Assembly: GCA_030431485.1 (NCBI GenBank) | Contig: JAUIIR010000007.1 | Coordinates: 1 to 64,000, forward strand | Source of the DNA: Alphaproteobacteria bacterium | GTDB lineage: Bacteria > Pseudomonadota > Alphaproteobacteria > Rhodobacterales > Rhodobacteraceae | Direction of reading: 5' to 3' | DNA length: 64,000 nucleotides | In this document: positions 60,179-64,000 of the stretch, piece after piece | Position numbering within the stretch: the first letter of the stretch is position 1 | Layout of the letters: each line of letters opens with the position of its first letter | Notes under the pieces: model-generated | The model's input: the letters and a program-made list of their open reading frames with translations, nothing else | Told to the model about the DNA's origin: nothing | The model's database searches: none | Position numbers and translations under genes: made by a program

Positions 60179-62116
60179 TCCCTTCAATTCCTCAGAGAAC
60201 GGCACCGGATGCGGATCCAGCCCCAGCCGGGCACGGTAGATCGGCAGGCTTTCGGTGACACGCATCACATAGTTTCGGGTTTCGCTGAACGGGATATGCT
60301 CAATCCAGTCGATCACATCCATATCGCCGCGCCTTGGATCGCCGCGCTCCTCCATCCAGCGTTCGGGCCGGCTTGGTCCTGCATTGTAACCGGCAGCGAT
60401 CATCACGGCATTCCCGTTGAACTGTCGGGCCAACTGTTCCAGATACGTCGCACCCAGTACCGTATTGTAGATTGGATCGGTCAGCAGCTTGGTTTCCGAA
60501 TATTCGACATCAAGCCATCCCGCAACGTCCTGCGCTGTGCGCGGCATGACCTGCATCAATCCGCGCGCGCCCACGGGTGAAATCACGCCAGGATCGAACT
60601 CGGATTCGCGCCGGGCTATTGCAAGCACCAATTCCGTCGGCACCGGATGCTCAAGCTTTGCCAAAGGGTGCAGCGCATAATATGGCGCATGGACCTCGTG
60701 ACCGTATTGCGCCGCGCGTTTACCCAACATGACTTGCACATGTGGCAGGCCCAAATCCTCAAGCATCTGACCCATCTGTCCGATCTGCTGACGGTCCAGT
60801 GACTCGGCCAGATGAGTCAAAAACCGTTCGGCGAGTGCTTTCTCCTCGGCGTCCAAGAGCAGGATCGCCGCCGTGAAAACAGAGGACCGTGTGAACGGCG
60901 CATCCCGCCAATCCGGAAACGTCTCATGTCCCGCAAGCAGAGGATCAGGAGGCAGGTCGCCTGCCTCGGCCGCCAGAAGCCCATAGAACGAGGTTTGATA
61001 CTGCGCACCAAATGCAAAGGCCTTGGCGGCGCCCTCTGTATCTCCCGAAGCTTCAAGAGCCCGGCCCAACCAGTAACCCGCGCGGCCCAGTGAAATGGGC
61101 GACTCCACGCCGCCGCGCAATGCACGGAAGTGCGTTGCTGCACGTTCTGGTTCATCCAGAAAGCGTAGTGACAGATATCCCGCCAACCACTCAAGGTCCG
61201 CAAAAGACGCACCCTCCTGCAAGTAATGACTGGCGGCGACGCGATACGCCGTGTCGTACTGCTTGTCCCACATCATTCGGCGAACCAGATCATCCCGCTG
61301 ACGCGCCCAGATATCGGGCCGACCCAAGGTCTCGGGCGAAGACGACCGCGCCAACAGAATTTCGACCGCATCGTCAGTGCGGCCTTTGCGCATCCGCCAG
61401 GCGAACCGCTCATAAGCAAGGCCTGCATCAGAACTCAGGGATGCTGGGACCGCCTCGATCAGGGCATCAACACCGGGGGCATCGGCGCGCAGTGCCATGC
61501 GAGCGCGCGCCAATGCCTGCCAGTCTTCTCCAACCAAAGACAGCATCTCTTCGGCATTTCGCACACTGCCCCGCCAAAGCATTGCATCAAGGCGTTTCGC
61601 ATGATGCACAGCCAAAAGATCATCATAGCTAGCCAGAAAGGCGTCCTGTTCATCCGATGTCAGTGTCAATGATGTCCACGCGTTCAGGATGACGGCCTCC
61701 GCGTCGGCACGTTCATTTGCGATCAACAGCGCACGGGCCAATGACAATGCGCCCGCTCCGGTTTCAGGCACATGGTCTGCGTAAAAGCCCATGATGACAT
61801 CGGACGGCGCCGCTGTCATCGCTGTCTCACTTTTTTCCTTCAGATACGGCAAACCCGGCCAATCAGGATTTCGCGTCAGGAAATCTTGCACCTCGCGCGG
61901 TGATCCAAGTCCCGCGCGCAGATAGTGCCACAGGATCACATCCAAAGCTGCCTGCCCGTCGCCACGAGACTCGATTTGCGCCGCCGCCCAATTGCCCTCT
62001 CGCATCAGATCCATGGCGCGCTCCAAAGGACGCGCATTATCCTGTGCGAAAACACTGAAGGGCAAGGACAGCACAACCACCGTCAGGATCGCGATACGCC
62101 GAAACATGGCTTGCAT
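60143..62116 (-). CDS. Lytic transglycosylase (Slt70-like)
   Basis: A 657-residue periplasmic murein hydrolase. Signal peptide at residues 1-26 (IAILTVVVLSLPFSVFA), a long alpha-helical superhelix (about 40-470, TPR-like pattern), and an SLT domain at about 480-640 with the catalytic glutamate in AIARRESEFDPGVISPVGARGLMQ in pieces and the AAGYNAGPSRPERW segment. It cleaves peptidoglycan to form 1,6-anhydro-muropeptides during recycling. The ATG at 62116 is preceded by CGGAGAAA; another ATG three codons later is possible. It is divergent from dapA 122 bases away, a common arrangement in Rhodobacterales. Confidence 0.91.
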   Translation of the reverse strand: MQAMFRRIAILTVVVLSLPFSVFAQDNARPLERAMDLMREGNWAAAQIESRGDGQAALDVILWHYLRAGLGSPREVQDFLTRNPDWPGLPYLKEKSETAMTAAPSDVIMGFYADHVPETGAGALSLARALLIANERADAEAVILNAWTSLTLTSDEQDAFLASYDDLLAVHHAKRLDAMLWRGSVRNAEEMLSLVGEDWQALARARMALRADAPGVDALIEAVPASLSSDAGLAYERFAWRMRKGRTDDAVEILLARSSSPETLGRPDIWARQRDDLVRRMMWDKQYDTAYRVAASHYLQEGASFADLEWLAGYLSLRFLDEPERAATHFRALRGGVESPISLGRAGYWLGRALEASGDTEGAAKAFAFGAQYQTSFYGLLAAEAGDLPPDPLLAGHETFPDWRDAPFTRSSVFTAAILLLDAEEKALAERFLTHLAESLDRQQIGQMGQMLEDLGLPHVQVMLGKRAAQYGHEVHAPYYALHPLAKLEHPVPTELVLAIARRESEFDPGVISPVGARGLMQVMPRTAQDVAGWLDVEYSETKLLTDPIYNTVLGATYLEQLARQFNGNAVMIAAGYNAGPSRPERWMEERGDPRRGDMDVIDWIEHIPFSETRNYVMRVTESLPIYRARLGLDPHPVPFSEELKGSTLLPLTPQGE

Positions 62117-62238
62117 TTTCTCCGATGAAAAAGGATAGACGGCTCGCTGAAGGATAACCCGCACCCCGCGACCTGCAACTCACATTCGCGGCACGGGTGT
62201 AACGGCGCAAGCGCCACACACGAAAAAGGAGCGTGACA

Positions 62239-63114
62239 ATGTTCAAGGGGTCAATGCCTGCACTGGTCACACCGTTCAAAAACGGTGCAGTGGATTTTGA
62301 CACGCTCAAACGCCTTGTCGATTGGCATGTCGAGCAGGGCAGCCACGGACTTGTCCCGGTGGGCACCACTGGCGAAAGCCCCACCCTGTCTCACGAAGAG
62401 CACGAACAGGTTGTGACGTTTGTCGTCGAAGCTGCCGCAGGCCGAATTCCTGTGATTGCGGGTGCCGGATCGAACAACACAGACGAAGCAATTCGCTTTT
62501 TGCAGCACGCTGAAAAGGCCGGTGCGCAGGCCGGTCTGGTTGTGACGCCATACTACAACAAACCCACGCAAGACGGGCTGATACGCCATTTCACGATGCT
62601 TCACGATGCCTGCGATTTGCCTATCATCATCTACAACATCCCGGGTCGTTCGGTGGTAGATATGTCGCCCAAAACGATGGGTGAACTTGCCAAGCTTCCG
62701 CGTATCATCGGTGTGAAAGATGCCACCGGCGATCTGGGTCGCGTGTCGGCGCAGCGCTTGACCTGCGGACGTGAGTTTATCCAGCTTTCGGGCGAAGACG
62801 CCACGGCGCATGGCTTCAACGCGCAGGGCGGTGTCGGTATGATTTCTGTGACTGCCAACGTAGCGCCTGCTTTGTGCTCTCAGATGCAAGAAGCCACTCT
62901 GGCCGGGGATTACCTGACAGCGCTGGAAATTCAGGACCGTTTGATGCCCCTTCATCACAGTATCTTTGTCGAACCCGGCCTTTGCGGCGCGAAATACGCC
63001 ATGAGCCGTCTGGGTCTCTGCGAAGAAGATATGCGGCCACCGCTTTTCCCGGTGTCCCAGCCGACGCGCGATCTGATCGACAACGGATTGCGCCACGCTG
63101 GGTTGCTGAACTGA
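62239..63114 (+). CDS. dapA: 4-hydroxy-tetrahydrodipicolinate synthase
   Basis: A 291-residue enzyme of lysine and diaminopimelate synthesis that condenses aspartate semialdehyde with pyruvate. Signatures: [14 protein letters not shown] near residue 42, [12 protein letters not shown] near 104 with the catalytic tyrosine relay in IIYNIPGRS near 131, and the Schiff-base lysine in [11 protein letters not shown] near 159. The ATG at 62239 has AAAGGAG upstream; a GTG two codons earlier is less likely. A 14-bp hairpin follows the gene. Confidence 0.96.
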   Translation: MFKGSMPALVTPFKNGAVDFDTLKRLVDWHVEQGSHGLVPVGTTGESPTLSHEEHEQVVTFVVEAAAGRIPVIAGAGSNNTDEAIRFLQHAEKAGAQAGLVVTPYYNKPTQDGLIRHFTMLHDACDLPIIIYNIPGRSVVDMSPKTMGELAKLPRIIGVKDATGDLGRVSAQRLTCGREFIQLSGEDATAHGFNAQGGVGMISVTANVAPALCSQMQEATLAGDYLTALEIQDRLMPLHHSIFVEPGLCGAKYAMSRLGLCEEDMRPPLFPVSQPTRDLIDNGLRHAGLLN

Positions 63115-63125
63115 TCAACGCCGAT

Positions 63126-63161
63126 AAAAAATGGCCGCGACTTCCAGCGCGGCCATTTTTT
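63126..63161. terminator. Strong bidirectional terminator between dapA and the M16 peptidase
   Basis: A perfect 14-bp stem (63126-63139 with 63148-63161) around loop ACTTCCAG, with A-run on one side and T-run on the other. It is a textbook intrinsic terminator usable from both directions between two convergent genes. Confidence 0.9.
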
Positions 63162-63176
63162 ACCATCCGGCAAAAT

Positions 63177-64000
63177 TCAGGATTCCAGCCCTTCCGGCTG
63201 CCCAACAACCACGAAATGCAAAGCCTCCGGCCTGAGCACGCGCGCCGCAACACGCTTGATATCTTCCAGCGTGATTTCGTTGATCTTGTCATTTCGGGTG
63301 TTCACATAGTCAACTGGCAGGTCGTCCATCTGCATGCCAACTAAAATATTCGCAATCGGCCCGTTGCCATCAAAACGCAGCGGATATGCTCCGGTGAGAT
63401 AGGTTTTCGCCGTCGCCAGTTCTTCTTCGGTAACACCGTTCTCGGCCATCTTGGTCCACTCATCGCGGATGACCTTGATTGCTTCGGCAATGCGGTCATT
63501 GGCGCTGGAAACCCGACCCAGATACAGCGCCGCATGATCCTTGGGAACAAGGTAGCTGTAGACGCCATAGGTCAGGCCCCGTTTTTCGCGCACCTCTTCC
63601 ATCAGCCGCGCCTCGAAGCCGCCGCCGCCGAGAATTTCATTCAAGACATATGCCGCAAAGAAATCCGGATCATCCCGCGCGATCCCCTCATGGCCAAAGA
63701 TCGCCACGGATTGCGGGACGTCGAAGGGCACGACGGTCACACCAGCCTCGGTCGAAACCTCGACATCGGCAGCCTGCGGCGCTCCTGTCTCCGGCAGATC
63801 GGACAGCAAGGTATCCAGCATTTCCGACAGTTCTTCAGCGGAAATATCGCCCGCAGCACCAACATACACTCGGTCTCGGGCCAACGCGCCTTGATGCGCA
63901 GCAATCAGATCGTCCCGGGTCAAAGCTTCCAGCGATGACTCGGTGCCTTCGATCGCAGACCCGTATGGATGGTCGCCAAAGACCATGTCATCAAACGCCC
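63177..64000 (-). CDS. M16 family zinc peptidase-like protein (5' end beyond window)
   Basis: The last 274 residues of an insulinase-type (M16) protein; the N-terminal part, where the HxxEH zinc site would normally be, lies outside the window. Visible parts match the second half of such proteins: AFDDMVFGDHPYG at the left edge, GFEARLMEEVREKRGLTYGVYSYL in pieces around the middle, then TKMAENGVTEEELATAKTYL. Many bacteria have pairs of M16 genes, one active and one lacking the zinc site; which this is cannot be told here. It ends 16 bases from the dapA terminator. Confidence 0.87.
   Translation of the reverse strand, partial: AFDDMVFGDHPYGSAIEGTESSLEALTRDDLIAAHQGALARDRVYVGAAGDISAEELSEMLDTLLSDLPETGAPQAADVEVSTEAGVTVVPFDVPQSVAIFGHEGIARDDPDFFAAYVLNEILGGGGFEARLMEEVREKRGLTYGVYSYLVPKDHAALYLGRVSSANDRIAEAIKVIRDEWTKMAENGVTEEELATAKTYLTGAYPLRFDGNGPIANILVGMQMDDLPVDYVNTRNDKINEITLEDIKRVAARVLRPEALHFVVVGQPEGLES

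Noticed and set aside
1-64000. CRISPR arrays, tRNA or rRNA genes, prophage or intact insertion sequences
   Set aside because: No regularly spaced repeats, no cloverleaf or rRNA segments and no transposase or phage structural genes were recognised.

Overview
The window looks like a chromosomal segment of a marine alphaproteobacterium of the Rhodobacterales (Roseobacter group). The reasons are the GC-rich codon use, three TRAP-type or peptide-type uptake systems with catabolic enzymes beside them, a Flp/Tad pilus locus, split mnmD and mnmC-like genes, and the slt-dapA neighbourhood. No rRNA, tRNA, CRISPR array, prophage or intact insertion sequence was seen. The genes are almost all about taking up and breaking down small nitrogenous organic molecules.

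Layout. 1-6.1 kb: a truncated D-amino acid dehydrogenase behind a single-aptamer glycine riboswitch, then a MarR regulator, and divergently an M20 amidohydrolase followed by a DctPQM TRAP transporter. 6.4-11.5 kb: a dimethylglycine/sarcosine dehydrogenase-type flavoprotein divergent from an MttB-like methyltransferase, with a perfect 8-5-8 dyad between them and a LysR regulator next door. 11.9-26.2 kb: a hydrolase cluster (two M20 peptidases, an AstE/aspartoacylase-type enzyme, an ArgE-like deacylase, two M81/MlrC-like metallohydrolases) built around a five-gene oligopeptide ABC transporter whose second permease carries an unusual insertion of about 120-130 residues. 26.3-27.2 kb: a decayed nanE gene. 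27.2-34.9 kb: a membrane LuxR-type protein facing a short tad pilus locus (flp-tadZ-tadA-tadB-tadC-tadE-tadG) with two apparent reading-frame lesions.

35.3-38.8 kb: an AraC regulator divergent from an aldo/keto reductase, then a class III aminotransferase. 39.0-43.2 kb: a TAXI-type TRAP system with a fused 4TM/12TM permease and a universal stress protein. 43.4-47.2 kb: a two-component pair whose divergent 5' ends overlap, then a porin-like barrel. 47.5-54.0 kb: a polyamine-type ABC operon ending in an Asp/Glu-racemase-family gene, divergent from a GntR (FCD) regulator and a GNAT enzyme, with an ATnGTATACnAT operator between them. 54.4-57.6 kb: an orphan peptide-type binding protein and a MocR regulator. 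57.5-64.0 kb: housekeeping genes (mnmC-like oxidoreductase, mnmD, EamA transporter, lytic transglycosylase, dapA, a truncated M16 peptidase).

How it may fit together (inference). The first 10.5 kb centres on glycine and N-methylated glycine: hydrolysis of N-acyl amino acids, demethylation of quaternary/tertiary amines, and glycine sensing by RNA. The next 15 kb looks like import followed by stepwise hydrolysis of a peptide-like or N-acylated compound. This hydrolase/Opp cluster and the MttB-dehydrogenase pair are the best candidates for undescribed pathways; their substrates cannot be read from sequence.
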